Below are positions 7,883 to 15,274 of a stretch of 19,607 nt of DNA, piece after piece (positions within the stretch are counted from its first letter, which is position 1; each line of letters opens with the position of its first letter). A program made the position numbers and the translations under genes. The DNA lies in assembly GCA_004554085.1 (NCBI GenBank), contig SFNY01000069.1:1-19607 (forward strand). The letters run 5' to 3'. The notes under the pieces were generated by a model. The model saw only the letters and a list, made by a program, of their open reading frames with translations. It had not been told where the DNA came from and did not search any database. The stretch is from Clostridiales bacterium (GTDB lineage: Bacteria; Bacillota; Clostridia; Christensenellales; Aristaeellaceae).

Positions 7883-8054
7883 GATAGAGGCGCATCAAAC
7901 ATCAGTAACGGCACCCGATATGCTGCCAGGCATGGGCGACCGCGAAAGGGAATGATGCCGAAGGTGACCGCTGGCAACGGTTGGCCTGGTTGCATGGGAA
8001 ATACGCATGCAACTGTCGCAGGACTGCGATGAGCTGGAACTGCGGAGAGCTATC
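7883..8054 (+). ncRNA. Lysine riboswitch (L box) aptamer
   Basis: The conserved L-box elements appear in order. GATAGAGGCGC opens P1 (GATAG 7883-7887 pairs with CTATC 8050-8054). P2 is GCATCA (7892-7897) with TGATGC (7953-7958). AGTAA lies in the loop-E-like part, then GGGAATGATGCCGAAGG. A P3 hairpin is formed by ACCG/CGGT, a P4 hairpin by GTTGCATG/CATGCAAC and a P5 hairpin by TCGCA/TGCGA. The end is GAGAGCTATC. It binds lysine, and in known cases lysine turns expression off. The downstream platform at 8102-8137 fits transcription termination. It is unusual that the next gene, dapH, is on the other strand; the first co-directional gene is the deacetylase at 8889. Confidence 0.92.
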
Positions 8055-8101
8055 TGAGTATTGTGGCTTTGATTCCGTGCCCATGGGCAATGGCGCTGCA
8101 T

Positions 8102-8137
8102 AAAAAAGATGGCTGATTCGATCAGCCATCTTTTTTT
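8102..8137. terminator. Riboswitch expression-platform terminator, bidirectional (also ends dapH)
   Basis: Stem GATGGCTGAT (8108-8117) with ATCAGCCATC (8121-8130), loop TCG, preceded by A6 and followed by T7, so it can terminate on both strands. On the plus strand the 3' side of riboswitch P1, AGCTATC (8048-8054), can pair with GATGGCT (8108-8114; one G-U pair). This is a standard antiterminator exclusive with both P1 and the terminator. On the minus strand it sits 7 bp after the dapH stop. Confidence 0.88.
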
Positions 8138-8143
8138 CTACGC

Positions 8144-8842
8144 TCACAGCTCGCGCAGCGCGTCGATCAACGCGGTCTTGGATGCGGCCTTCTCGTCCTT
8201 GCGCTTGATGACGCGGGCGGGAATGCCGGCTACCACGGTGTCGGGCTCCACGTCGCTGATGACCACCGCGCCCGCAGCGACCACCGCGCCCCTGCCGATG
8301 CGCACACCCTCGATCACCACGGCGTTCGCGCCGATGAGCACGTCGTCCTCGACGATCACCGGGGTGGCGCTGGCGGGTTCGATCACGCCTGCGAGTACCG
8401 CGCCCGCGCCGATGTGGCAGTGCTTGCCCACCGTCGCGCGACCGCCGAGCACCGCGCCCATGTCGATCATGCTGCCCTCGCCGATCACCGCGCCGATGTT
8501 GATGATCGCGCCCATCATGATCACGGCGTTGTCGCCGATCTCCACCTGATCGCGGATGATCGCGCCGGGCTCGATGCGGGCGTTGACGTCCTTCTTGTCC
8601 AGCAGCGGAATGGCCGAGTTGCGGCAGTCGTTCTCCACGACCAGCTCCTCGATGTCCTCCGCGTGGGCGGTCAGGACGGGGGAGATGACGCTCCAGTCGC
8701 CGAAGACGATGCTGGTGCCGTTGCCCATGGGGAAGGCCTTCACGTTCTCAAAGGGAATGGGGTTCTTCTCCCGAAGGTAGACGCGGACGGGGGTCTGCTT
8801 CTTCGAGCTGCGGATGAGTTCAATGATTTCCTGCGCGTTCAT
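8144..8842 (-). CDS. dapH: Tetrahydrodipicolinate N-acetyltransferase DapH
   Basis: 232 residues, the usual size. It transfers acetyl from acetyl-CoA to tetrahydrodipicolinate in the acetylase branch of DAP/lysine synthesis. The N-terminal DapH domain (MNAQEIIELIRSSKKQTPVR) is followed by a left-handed beta-helix of hexapeptide repeats from about residue 88 (ARIEPGAIIRDQVEIGDNAV, then IGAVIGEGSMIDMGAVLGG), and by IPARVIKRKDEKA near the C-terminus. GGAGG lies about 8 nt before the start. The promoter candidate is 8876-8904. It is the only gene of the lysine group on the minus strand. It sits between the riboswitch and the genes the riboswitch would be expected to control, so read-through would be antisense to it. 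Confidence 0.95.
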   Translation of the reverse strand: MNAQEIIELIRSSKKQTPVRVYLREKNPIPFENVKAFPMGNGTSIVFGDWSVISPVLTAHAEDIEELVVENDCRNSAIPLLDKKDVNARIEPGAIIRDQVEIGDNAVIMMGAIINIGAVIGEGSMIDMGAVLGGRATVGKHCHIGAGAVLAGVIEPASATPVIVEDDVLIGANAVVIEGVRIGRGAVVAAGAVVISDVEPDTVVAGIPARVIKRKDEKAASKTALIDALREL

Positions 8843-8875
8843 GATGTTCGCCTCCAGATCCTGGTTTTGCCGTAT

Positions 8876-8904
8876 ATGATATCATCGGATGGCGCACATT
8901 GCAA
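8876..8904 (-). promoter_or_regulatory. Candidate dapH promoter overlapping the deacetylase start
   Basis: On the minus strand TTGCAA (8904-8899) and TATCAT (8881-8876) are 17 bp apart. The -35 element lies inside the first codons of the divergent deacetylase gene. The -10 overlaps a perfect palindrome ATGATATCAT (8876-8885). On the plus strand a TATGAT (8875-8880) exists, but no -35 element was found at 16-18 bp. Confidence 0.5.
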
Positions 8905-9986
8905 TCACCGACCGGCGCGCGCTGCACCGGATTCCGGAGCTCGATCGGGACTTGAAGCGCACGGAGGACTACCTGCGTTCGTCGCTTTCTCCGCTGTCCT
9001 GCGAGGTGTCTTCGCCCATTCCCGGCTGCGTGTGCGCCTGGTTCGACCGGGGCGCATCGCGGGCCATCGCCTTCCGCAGCGACGCGGACGCGCTTCCGGT
9101 GCAGGAGCAGACCGGGCTGGACTTCGCCTCGGAGCATCCCGGCAGGATGCACGCCTGCGGCCACGACGGCCACATGGCCATGCTGCTGGAGCTGGCGCGC
9201 AGAATCGACCGTATGTCCAGCGCGAAGCACAACTTCCTGCTGGTGTTCCAACCGGCGGAGGAGACCACCGGCGGCGCGCGGGACGTGTGCGAGAGTGGCA
9301 TCTTTGAAAAGTACGGCGTGGAGGCCATCTTCGGCATGCACCTCTGGCCCGACCTTCCCGCGGGCGAAATCGCCAGCCGGGAGAATGAGATGATGAGCCG
9401 ATCCTGCGAGATCACGGCGGAGTTCACCGGCAAGTCCAGCCACATCGCCAAGGCGGAGCAGGGCATCGACGCGCTGGAAGCGGGCGTGGAGCTTGTGCAG
9501 CGGGTGCGGGCCATCGAGGCCGACTGGCCCGAGGGCGTCCACCGCCTTGCGCGCTTCGGCAGGATGGAGAGCGGCAGCGTGCGCAACGCCGTCAGCGGCT
9601 TCACCCGCCTGGAGGGCACGCTCCGGGCGTTTCAGGACGAGGTGTTCTACAGCATGCGGGAGCGTATCCGCGCCGCCGCGCAGGATGTCGCCAATGAAAC
9701 CGGCTGCTCCTTCCGCTTCACCACCAGCGAGGGCTATCCCGCGGTGATGAATCCGCCGGAGCTGTGCAGGAGGGTGCGCGCGTCCGGCGTTGATTACCGG
9801 GAGCTGGAAAGGCCGGTGATGATCACCGAGGACTTCTCCTGGTACCAGCGCAGCTTACCGGGTATGTTTTTCTTTTTGGGCACGGGCCCGTCGCCCGCGC
9901 TGCATTCCGACCATTTCAACTTCGATGAGTCCGTGCTGGATGCGGGCGCGGACTTTATGGAGAAAATCGCATTGCAACTGAACTGA
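8889..9986 (+). CDS. M20-family amidohydrolase, probable N-acetyl-diaminopimelate deacetylase
   Basis: 365 residues. The likely reaction is removal of acetyl from N-acetyl-LL-DAP, the step after DapH and the aminotransferase, which fits the neighbours dapH, dapA, dapB and lysC. M20 motifs are complete: RSDADALP (63-70), HACGHDGH with metal-ligand C90 and H92, PAEE (122-125), GMHLW with H151, SHIAKA with H185, and LHSDHF with H339. A general aminoacylase or hippurate-hydrolase-like enzyme is the alternative, since motifs do not fix the substrate. ATG 8889 is essentially forced, because an in-frame stop (TGA, 8877-8879) lies four codons upstream and homologues begin near this point. There is no Shine-Dalgarno before it, unlike most other starts in the window. 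Confidence 0.87.
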   Translation: MAHIAITDRRALHRIPELDRDLKRTEDYLRSSLSPLSCEVSSPIPGCVCAWFDRGASRAIAFRSDADALPVQEQTGLDFASEHPGRMHACGHDGHMAMLLELARRIDRMSSAKHNFLLVFQPAEETTGGARDVCESGIFEKYGVEAIFGMHLWPDLPAGEIASRENEMMSRSCEITAEFTGKSSHIAKAEQGIDALEAGVELVQRVRAIEADWPEGVHRLARFGRMESGSVRNAVSGFTRLEGTLRAFQDEVFYSMRERIRAAAQDVANETGCSFRFTTSEGYPAVMNPPELCRRVRASGVDYRELERPVMITEDFSWYQRSLPGMFFFLGTGPSPALHSDHFNFDESVLDAGADFMEKIALQLN

Positions 9987-10017
9987 CATAAACGACAGAC
10001 TACAGGAGGAAATCACA

Positions 10018-10908
10018 ATGAATCAGAGCATCTTCAAGGGCATCGCTACCGCACTCATCACCCCCTTCACCGCAAGCGGCGAGGTGGATTACGACGCATA
10101 CGGTCGCCTCATCGACTGGCAGATCGAGAGCGGCATCGACGCGATCGTCAGCTGCGGCACCTCTGGCGAGGGCCCGACCCTGAGCGATGCGGAGCACAAG
10201 GAGGTCGTGCGCTACGCCGTGGAGCGCGCCAACGGCCGCGTCCCGGTGATTGCGGGCACAGGCAGCAACGACACGGCCTACGCTGTGGAGCTGACGAAGT
10301 TCGCAAGCGAGGTTGGCGCGGACGCGATGCTGGTGGTCACTCCCTACTACAACAAGGCCACCCAGGAGGGCCTGTACCGCTCCTTCATGACCATTGCGGA
10401 CGCGAGCACCAAGCCGCTGATTCTGTACAACGTGCCCTCCCGCACCGGCTGCAACATCCAGCCCGCCACCTACCTGCGCCTGTCCGAGCACGAAAACATT
10501 CAGGCCATCAAGGAGGCCAACGGCAACATCTCCGCCATCGTGGAGACCATGTCCCTGGTGCACGGCAAGCTGGATATGTACTCCGGCAACGACGACCAGA
10601 TCGTGCCGATCCTGTCCATGGGCGGCATGGGCTGCATCTCGGTGCTGTCGAACCTGCTGCCCAAGGAGACCTGCGAGATCACCCGCCGCTACTTTGCGGG
10701 CGACGTGGCCGGAGCTGCCGAGCTGCAGATGCGCTACGTGCCGCTGATTCAGGCGCTGTTCTGCGAGGTCAACCCGATCCCGGTGAAGGCTGCGATGGCG
10801 GCGATGGGCTACTGCGAGGACGTGCTCCGTCTGCCGCTCACCCCCATGGAGAGCGCCAACCGCGAGCGCCTGCTGGGCTGCATGCGCAGGGAGGGCCTGA
10901 TCGGATGA
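10018..10908 (+). CDS. dapA: 4-hydroxy-tetrahydrodipicolinate synthase DapA
   Basis: 296 residues, full length. It condenses pyruvate with aspartate semialdehyde, the first committed step of DAP/lysine synthesis, in the cytoplasm. The (beta/alpha)8 lyase motifs are all present: GTSGEG (47-52), VVTPYYNKATQEGL (107-119), LYNVPSRTG with the catalytic Tyr137, and IKEANGN with the Schiff-base Lys165. AGGAGGA lies 7 nt before the start. It follows the deacetylase after 31 bp without a promoter, and its stop overlaps the dapB start (ATGA, 10905-10908). The operon position suggests control by the upstream lysine riboswitch. Confidence 0.97.
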   Translation: MNQSIFKGIATALITPFTASGEVDYDAYGRLIDWQIESGIDAIVSCGTSGEGPTLSDAEHKEVVRYAVERANGRVPVIAGTGSNDTAYAVELTKFASEVGADAMLVVTPYYNKATQEGLYRSFMTIADASTKPLILYNVPSRTGCNIQPATYLRLSEHENIQAIKEANGNISAIVETMSLVHGKLDMYSGNDDQIVPILSMGGMGCISVLSNLLPKETCEITRRYFAGDVAGAAELQMRYVPLIQALFCEVNPIPVKAAMAAMGYCEDVLRLPLTPMESANRERLLGCMRREGLIG

Positions 10909-11630
10909 GAATCATTGTAAACGGCGCCTGCGGGCGCATGGGCCGGGAGCTGATTCGGCTGATCGGGGAGGATCCCCGGCTGGAACTTGCTGCTAGGGTG
11001 GATGCGAAGGGCGACGGTGCGGAGGTGCTGACCGATCTGACGGCGGCGCCCGAGGCCGACGTGATCATCGACTTCTCTCACCACAGCGCGGTGAGCGCCC
11101 TGCTGGATGCAGCCGAGGCGCGGAACTGCCCGGTGGTGATCGCCACCACCGGCCACGATGCGGCGGAGCTTGCCCGCATTCGCGCCGCTGCGGAGCGCAT
11201 CCCGGTGTTTTACAGCGGCAACATGTCCGTGGGCGTGGCCCAGCTGTGCCGCATGGCCCGGGAGACCGCGCGCCTGTTCCCGGAGGCGGACATCGAGATC
11301 GTGGAGACCCATCACAAGCACAAGGCGGACGCGCCCAGCGGCACGGCAAAGATGCTGTTCAATGCCGTGAAGGAGGTTCGCCCCGAGGCGGAGATGGTCT
11401 GCGGCCGCAGCGGCATGCAGCCTCGCACCCCGAATGAGGTGGGCGTGCACTCCCTGCGCATGGGCGAGGTGGTCGGCATCCATGAGGTGCACATCTGCAC
11501 CGCGACCCAGACCATCACCCTGAAGCACGAGGCCCACAGCCGCGCGCTGTTCGCTGAGGGCGCGATCTGCGCGGCGGAGTTCCTGGTGAATCAGGGCGCG
11601 GGCTTCTACGACATGAAATCAATGATCTGA
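10905..11630 (+). CDS. dapB: 4-hydroxy-tetrahydrodipicolinate reductase DapB
   Basis: 241 residues. It reduces the DapA product to tetrahydrodipicolinate with NAD(P)H. The N-terminal nucleotide-binding motif VNGACGRMGREL (5-16) is followed by IDFSHHSAV and ATTGHDAAEL. The catalytic block ETHHKHKADAPSGTA contains His136 and Lys140 (equivalent to the E. coli His/Lys pair), and HSLRMGEVVGIHEV follows. It is translationally coupled to dapA by a 4-bp overlap and followed by lysC after 14 bp. At 241 residues it is slightly short of the E. coli enzyme, as usual in Bacillota and relatives. Confidence 0.96.
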   Translation: MRIIVNGACGRMGRELIRLIGEDPRLELAARVDAKGDGAEVLTDLTAAPEADVIIDFSHHSAVSALLDAAEARNCPVVIATTGHDAAELARIRAAAERIPVFYSGNMSVGVAQLCRMARETARLFPEADIEIVETHHKHKADAPSGTAKMLFNAVKEVRPEAEMVCGRSGMQPRTPNEVGVHSLRMGEVVGIHEVHICTATQTITLKHEAHSRALFAEGAICAAEFLVNQGAGFYDMKSMI

Positions 11631-11644
11631 CGGAGGACACAGAG

Positions 11645-12955
11645 ATGCTCAAGACGGTAAAATTCGGCGGCAGCTCACTGGCGGACGCGGCGCAGTTCAA
11701 AAAGTGCGCGGACATCATTCACAGCGATCCGTCGCGCCGCTACGTGGTGGTGTCCGCGCCGGGCAAGCGCCACTGGAACGACATCAAGGTCACCGACCTC
11801 CTGTACCGCTGCTGCGATGCGGCGCACAAGGATCTCGACTTCTCCGACAGCTTCCGCCTGGTGCGGGAACGCTACTGCGGAATCGTGCGCGAGCTGGGAC
11901 TGGAGCTCGACCTGACCGCCAAGCTTGACCACATCGAGAACAAGCTGCGGGGCAAGGCCGACCGGGACTACGCCGGAAGCCGGGGCGAGTACCTCAGCGC
12001 CATGGTCATGTCCGCCTATCTGGGATGGCCGCTGATCGACTCCGAGGACTACATCCTCTTCCGCGAGGACGGCAGCTTCGACGCGGAGGGCACGCAGGAG
12101 AAGCTGTCCTTCATCCTGGAGGATACGCCCCGCGCGGTGTTCCCGGGCTTCTACGGCGGTCTGCCGGACGGCAGGGTGCACACCTTCAGCCGGGGTGGCT
12201 CGGACATCTCCGGCGCGATCGTGGCGCGCGCCTCCGCATCCGACCTCTACGAGAACTGGACGGACGTGTCCGGCCTGCTCAGCTGCGACCCGCGCATCGT
12301 GGACAATCCCGCGCCCATCGACGTGATCTCCTACGCCGAGCTGCGCGAGCTTGCCTACATGGGCGCGTCCGTGCTGCACGAATCCGCCATCTTCCCGGTG
12401 AAGGCGGCGGGCATCCCCGTCAACATCCGCAACACCAACGATCCCGACGCCCCCGGCACCATGATCCAGACCAGGCCCAAGGAGCGCGGCGGACGCACGA
12501 TCACCGGCATCGCGGGGCGCGGCTGCTACACCAGCATCATGATCGAGAAGGATCAGATGAACGAAGAAGTCGGCTTCGCCATGCGGGTGCTGCAGGTGCT
12601 GGCACGCCACAACATCATTGTGGAGCACATCCCCACGGGCATCGACATCATGTCCGTGATCGTGCCCAGCGACCAGCTTGCGCCCCGTCTCGATGAGGTG
12701 ATGGCGGAGCTGTGGGCCGAAACCCAGGCGGATTCCATCAAGATCAACGACAACATGGCGCTGCTGACGGTGGTCGGCCAGGGCATGAAGAACCAGCTCG
12801 GCGCTGCGGGCCGCGTGTTCAGCGCGCTGGGCCATGCGGGCATCAACGTCAACATGATCGACCAGGGCTCCGACGAGCTGAACCTGATCATCGGCATCGA
12901 TGCGGAGGATCTGAATCCCGCCATCCGCGCGCTCTACCGCGAATTCTTCGGCTGA
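11645..12955 (+). CDS. lysC: Aspartate kinase
   Basis: 436 residues. It phosphorylates aspartate, the entry step to lysine, DAP, threonine and methionine. The amino-acid kinase domain shows VKFGGSS (5-11), RYVVVSAPGKRH, FSRGGSDISGAIVA and the ELAYMGASVLHESAIFP block. Two C-terminal ACT regulatory domains follow (NEEVGFAMRVLQVLARHNI and GAAGRVFSALGHAGINVNM regions), so allosteric feedback by lysine and/or threonine is expected. GGAGGA lies 7 nt before the ATG. It is the last gene of the deacetylase-dapA-dapB-lysC run; no clear terminator with a T-run follows. The family has several paralogue groups, so the symbol lysC states the role rather than orthology to one named isozyme. Confidence 0.93.
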   Translation: MLKTVKFGGSSLADAAQFKKCADIIHSDPSRRYVVVSAPGKRHWNDIKVTDLLYRCCDAAHKDLDFSDSFRLVRERYCGIVRELGLELDLTAKLDHIENKLRGKADRDYAGSRGEYLSAMVMSAYLGWPLIDSEDYILFREDGSFDAEGTQEKLSFILEDTPRAVFPGFYGGLPDGRVHTFSRGGSDISGAIVARASASDLYENWTDVSGLLSCDPRIVDNPAPIDVISYAELRELAYMGASVLHESAIFPVKAAGIPVNIRNTNDPDAPGTMIQTRPKERGGRTITGIAGRGCYTSIMIEKDQMNEEVGFAMRVLQVLARHNIIVEHIPTGIDIMSVIVPSDQLAPRLDEVMAELWAETQADSIKINDNMALLTVVGQGMKNQLGAAGRVFSALGHAGINVNMIDQGSDELNLIIGIDAEDLNPAIRALYREFFG

Positions 12956-12981
12956 GAGAAGCAAATTGTCGCCGGGAAGCC

Positions 12982-13010
12982 TTGCCTTTCGCAACCGTTT
13001 GCGATATAAT
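12982..13010 (+). promoter_or_regulatory. Kinase promoter with an operator-like palindrome in the spacer
   Basis: TTGCCT (12982-12987) and TATAAT (13005-13010) are 17 bp apart. The spacer contains the inverted repeat TCGCAA-CCGT-TTGCGA (12989-13004), with a central CG as in LacI/GalR-family operators. A bound repressor there would block RNA polymerase. A second TATAAT at 13076-13081 lacks a good -35. Confidence 0.6.
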
Positions 13011-13029
13011 AGAATCATAACTTTGTGTC

Positions 13030-13067
13030 CGGTTCGCGGTAAATGCATCTGCCATTTCTGCGAACCG
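13030..13067 (+). other. Leader hairpin of the kinase gene
   Basis: CGGTTCGC (13030-13037) pairs with GCGAACCG (13060-13067), and an inner AAATG/CATTT stem (13041-13045 with 13053-13057) extends it. No T-run follows. It may stabilise the leader, or weakly end the lysC transcript. I recognise no riboswitch class. Confidence 0.5.
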
Positions 13068-13113
13068 CGCCTGTATATAATAAGAAAGCATTGCGAATGC
13101 GCGGAGGTAGAAT

Positions 13114-14610
13114 ATGATCAGTCTGGGTGTCGATATCGGCGGAACTGGTGCAAAATGCGTGGCCTTTCGGGACGACGGCGAACAGCTGGCGCTGAGCTAC
13201 GTGGAGTATCCCAACCCGCCCGGGAAGGTGAACCTGGAGGCGGAGGTGCTGTCCGCGTCGGTGGTGCAGGTCATCCGCGAATGCGTGGATGCGCTGCCGG
13301 ACAAAAACGAGGTCGCTGCGATCACGGTGTCCTCCTTCGGCGAGTCCTTCGTGCCGGTGGACGATCAGGGACGGGCGCTTACGGACATCATCATGTACTT
13401 TGCAGACTCCTCGTCGAAGGAGTTCGATACGCTGGTGGAGAAGGTGGGTGCGGAGAAGTTCATGCAGACCGCGCGCATCATGCCGGATGCGTCCTATTCC
13501 CTGGCGAAGATGCTCTATACGCTTCAGGTGGCCGAGCGACCGGTGTGGAAGTTCCTGCTGATCGCGGGCTACATCTGCTACCGCCTGAGCGGCGTGCCCG
13601 CGACGGACGTGTCGCTGGCCTGCCGCACGCTGCTCTACGATGTGGAGAAGCGCTGCTGGTCGCAGGAGCTGCTGGATGCGGCTGGGCTGTCCATCGATCA
13701 GATGCCCGAGGTCTACGAGACTGGCTCCGATCTGGGGCCGCTGCTGCCGGACGTGGCGCAGCGCCTTGGGCTTTCGGAGAAGGTGCGCGTGGTCATCGGA
13801 GCGCATGACCAGATCGTCAACGCCCTGGCCTGCGGTGTGCACAAGCCCGGCGATGCGATGGACGGCACCGGAACCACCGAGTGCATTGAGCCGCTGTACG
13901 CCTCCATCCCGGAGGATGCGGGCTACACCCGGGAGAACTATGCCTGCGTGCCCTACGTGGACGGGCGCGGCTATGTGACCTACGCCTACAACACCTCCGG
14001 CGGCATGGTGGTGAAGTGGTACCGCGATCAGCTGGCCAGGCACCTGCGCCAGCAGGCGAAGGAGGAGGGTGTGAGCATCTACGACATCCTCAACCGCGTG
14101 TGCCCGGAGGAGCCGACCGAGCTGATCGTGCTTCCATACTTGCAGGGCATGGGCGGCACGCCGGACATCGAGACGGCGGCCCGGGGCGTGTTCTGGGGCG
14201 TTTCCATGAACACCGGGCTTCCGGAGCTGTACCGGGCGATTCTGGAGGGCTTGACCTTCGAGATGGCTTACAATCTGGAGCGCCTGGAGCACTACGGCGT
14301 CGCGCCCAAGCGGCTCTACGCCTGCGGCGGCGGCGCGCGCTCGAAGGTGTGGCTGCAAATCAAGGCGGATATCTGGAACCGGGAGATTCTGCCGGTGGAG
14401 ACCCCGGAGACCGGCGCGCTGGGCAGCGCGATCCTGGGCTTCGCGGCGGTCACGGGCGAGAGCGACAGGTGCAAGGCGGCGGAGAAGTTCGTGCGCATCG
14501 GCGAAGCGGTGAAGCCGAACCCGGCGCATGTGGCGATCTATAAGGAAAAGTATGAAAAGTACAAGCGGCTGCGCGGTATCCTGCTGGATGAGACGCGCGG
14601 CGGGCGCTGA
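13114..14610 (+). CDS. FGGY-family carbohydrate kinase
   Basis: 498 residues, typical for the family. It phosphorylates a sugar or polyol with ATP in the cytoplasm. The N-terminal phosphate loop DIGGTGAK is at 7-14. The catalytic base is expected to be Asp232 in GAHDQIVNALACGV. GTGTTE (251-256) and the C-terminal signature YACGGGARSKVWLQIKADIW bind ATP. The overall type resembles xylulokinase-like proteins, but the substrate cannot be read from the sequence. No isomerase, epimerase or sugar transporter is next to it. GGAGGT lies 5 nt before the ATG. It has its own promoter with a LacI-like operator, so control by a sugar-responsive repressor encoded elsewhere is likely. Confidence 0.92.
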   Translation: MISLGVDIGGTGAKCVAFRDDGEQLALSYVEYPNPPGKVNLEAEVLSASVVQVIRECVDALPDKNEVAAITVSSFGESFVPVDDQGRALTDIIMYFADSSSKEFDTLVEKVGAEKFMQTARIMPDASYSLAKMLYTLQVAERPVWKFLLIAGYICYRLSGVPATDVSLACRTLLYDVEKRCWSQELLDAAGLSIDQMPEVYETGSDLGPLLPDVAQRLGLSEKVRVVIGAHDQIVNALACGVHKPGDAMDGTGTTECIEPLYASIPEDAGYTRENYACVPYVDGRGYVTYAYNTSGGMVVKWYRDQLARHLRQQAKEEGVSIYDILNRVCPEEPTELIVLPYLQGMGGTPDIETAARGVFWGVSMNTGLPELYRAILEGLTFEMAYNLERLEHYGVAPKRLYACGGGARSKVWLQIKADIWNREILPVETPETGALGSAILGFAAVTGESDRCKAAEKFVRIGEAVKPNPAHVAIYKEKYEKYKRLRGILLDETRGGR

Positions 14611-14621
14611 CAGATGAGATG

Positions 14622-14660
14622 GCAGTGCGGGGTGCTCCAATATGGAGCGCCCCGCGCTGC
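14622..14660. terminator. Strong hairpin between convergent genes, probable terminator
   Basis: A 17-bp stem (14622-14638 with 14644-14660, including two G-U type pairs in the plus-strand RNA) with loop AATAT lies 11 bp after the kinase stop. It is followed only by a weak TTGTCTGT tract. It also lies just beyond the stop of the convergent gene at 14684 and may serve both. Confidence 0.6.
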
Positions 14661-14683
14661 TTGTCTGTGAGGGATTTCATAAT

Positions 14684-15271
14684 TCATGCGATTCCTAATG
14701 CGGGTGTGAGGGACAGATTCCCGGTACACACGTTTGGCAGGGAGGGATGCGTCAGGTCGCACAGCCGTCCGCTGTGCACGAGCTGAATTCCGGGCAGGTG
14801 GAGCATATCCTCCGGCCGCATCAGCGACGGGGGCTTGGGCAGAACCGCCACGCCGCAGTTCTCCAGCATCCCGGCGACGAACTGGGAGCAGAAGCAGCGC
14901 CCGTCGCGCTCCAGCTCCCGACCTGCGCGGCAGCACAGCAGCCCGGCGATGGAGTAGCGGTAGCGCGTCGCATCCGAAAGCATCGCCTCGATCTGCTCGC
15001 GGAGCAGGCGGTGGGTTTCGTCCTCTACGGACAGCCGCAGCAGCGCGCAGGGCATGTAGCGGTGCAGATCGTAGTAGCCGCCGCACAGATCCTCGCGCAC
15101 CAGTCCGGCGGGCAGGGGGAGGGAAGTGTGCCTGCGGGCGAAGCTGCACAGCGTGGTCAGCTCGTCGTCCCAGGCGATGGAGGCGTGGGTGTAGGTGTCG
15201 TTCGTCGCAAGGTGAATCAGCCGGGATAGGATGGTCTGGGATCGGGTCAGAAGGATGTAGATGTTTTTCAT
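14684..15271 (-). CDS. Putative permuted papain-like (NlpC/P60-type) cysteine hydrolase
   Basis: 195 residues. The arrangement of a His motif first (YTHASIAWDD, His29) and a Cys motif later (CFCSQFVAGML, Cys128) is the order seen in circularly permuted papain-like amidases (YiiX/YaeF, C92-like). No signal peptide or membrane segment is visible, so it is predicted cytoplasmic unless exported by another route. The substrate is unknown; peptides, lipids and acylated molecules have been suggested for relatives. It is the last gene of the minus-strand cluster, 3 bp after the histidine kinase, so probably co-expressed with the transporter system. The family call rests on two short motifs and is moderate. 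The Cys-rich stretch LLCCRAG nearby is unusual but not a known motif. Confidence 0.65.
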   Translation of the reverse strand: MKNIYILLTRSQTILSRLIHLATNDTYTHASIAWDDELTTLCSFARRHTSLPLPAGLVREDLCGGYYDLHRYMPCALLRLSVEDETHRLLREQIEAMLSDATRYRYSIAGLLCCRAGRELERDGRCFCSQFVAGMLENCGVAVLPKPPSLMRPEDMLHLPGIQLVHSGRLCDLTHPSLPNVCTGNLSLTPALGIA

Positions 15272-15274
15272 AGC

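Noticed and set aside
7883..8054. Riboswitch as a regulator of the liv operon
   Set aside because: It lies downstream of livF and its terminator and has its own promoter, so it cannot act in cis on liv transcription.
8875..8880. TATGAT as a plus-strand promoter for the deacetylase operon
   Set aside because: No -35 element at 16-18 bp and no extended -10 TG; kept only as a possible leaderless start in the findings.
11675..13048. 457-codon minus-strand frame opposite lysC
   Set aside because: Antisense shadow of the aspartokinase gene, rich in His, Asp and Val, with no recognisable motifs.
13030..13081. A known riboswitch in the kinase leader
   Set aside because: Only one compound hairpin is present, with no conserved aptamer motifs and no terminator platform.
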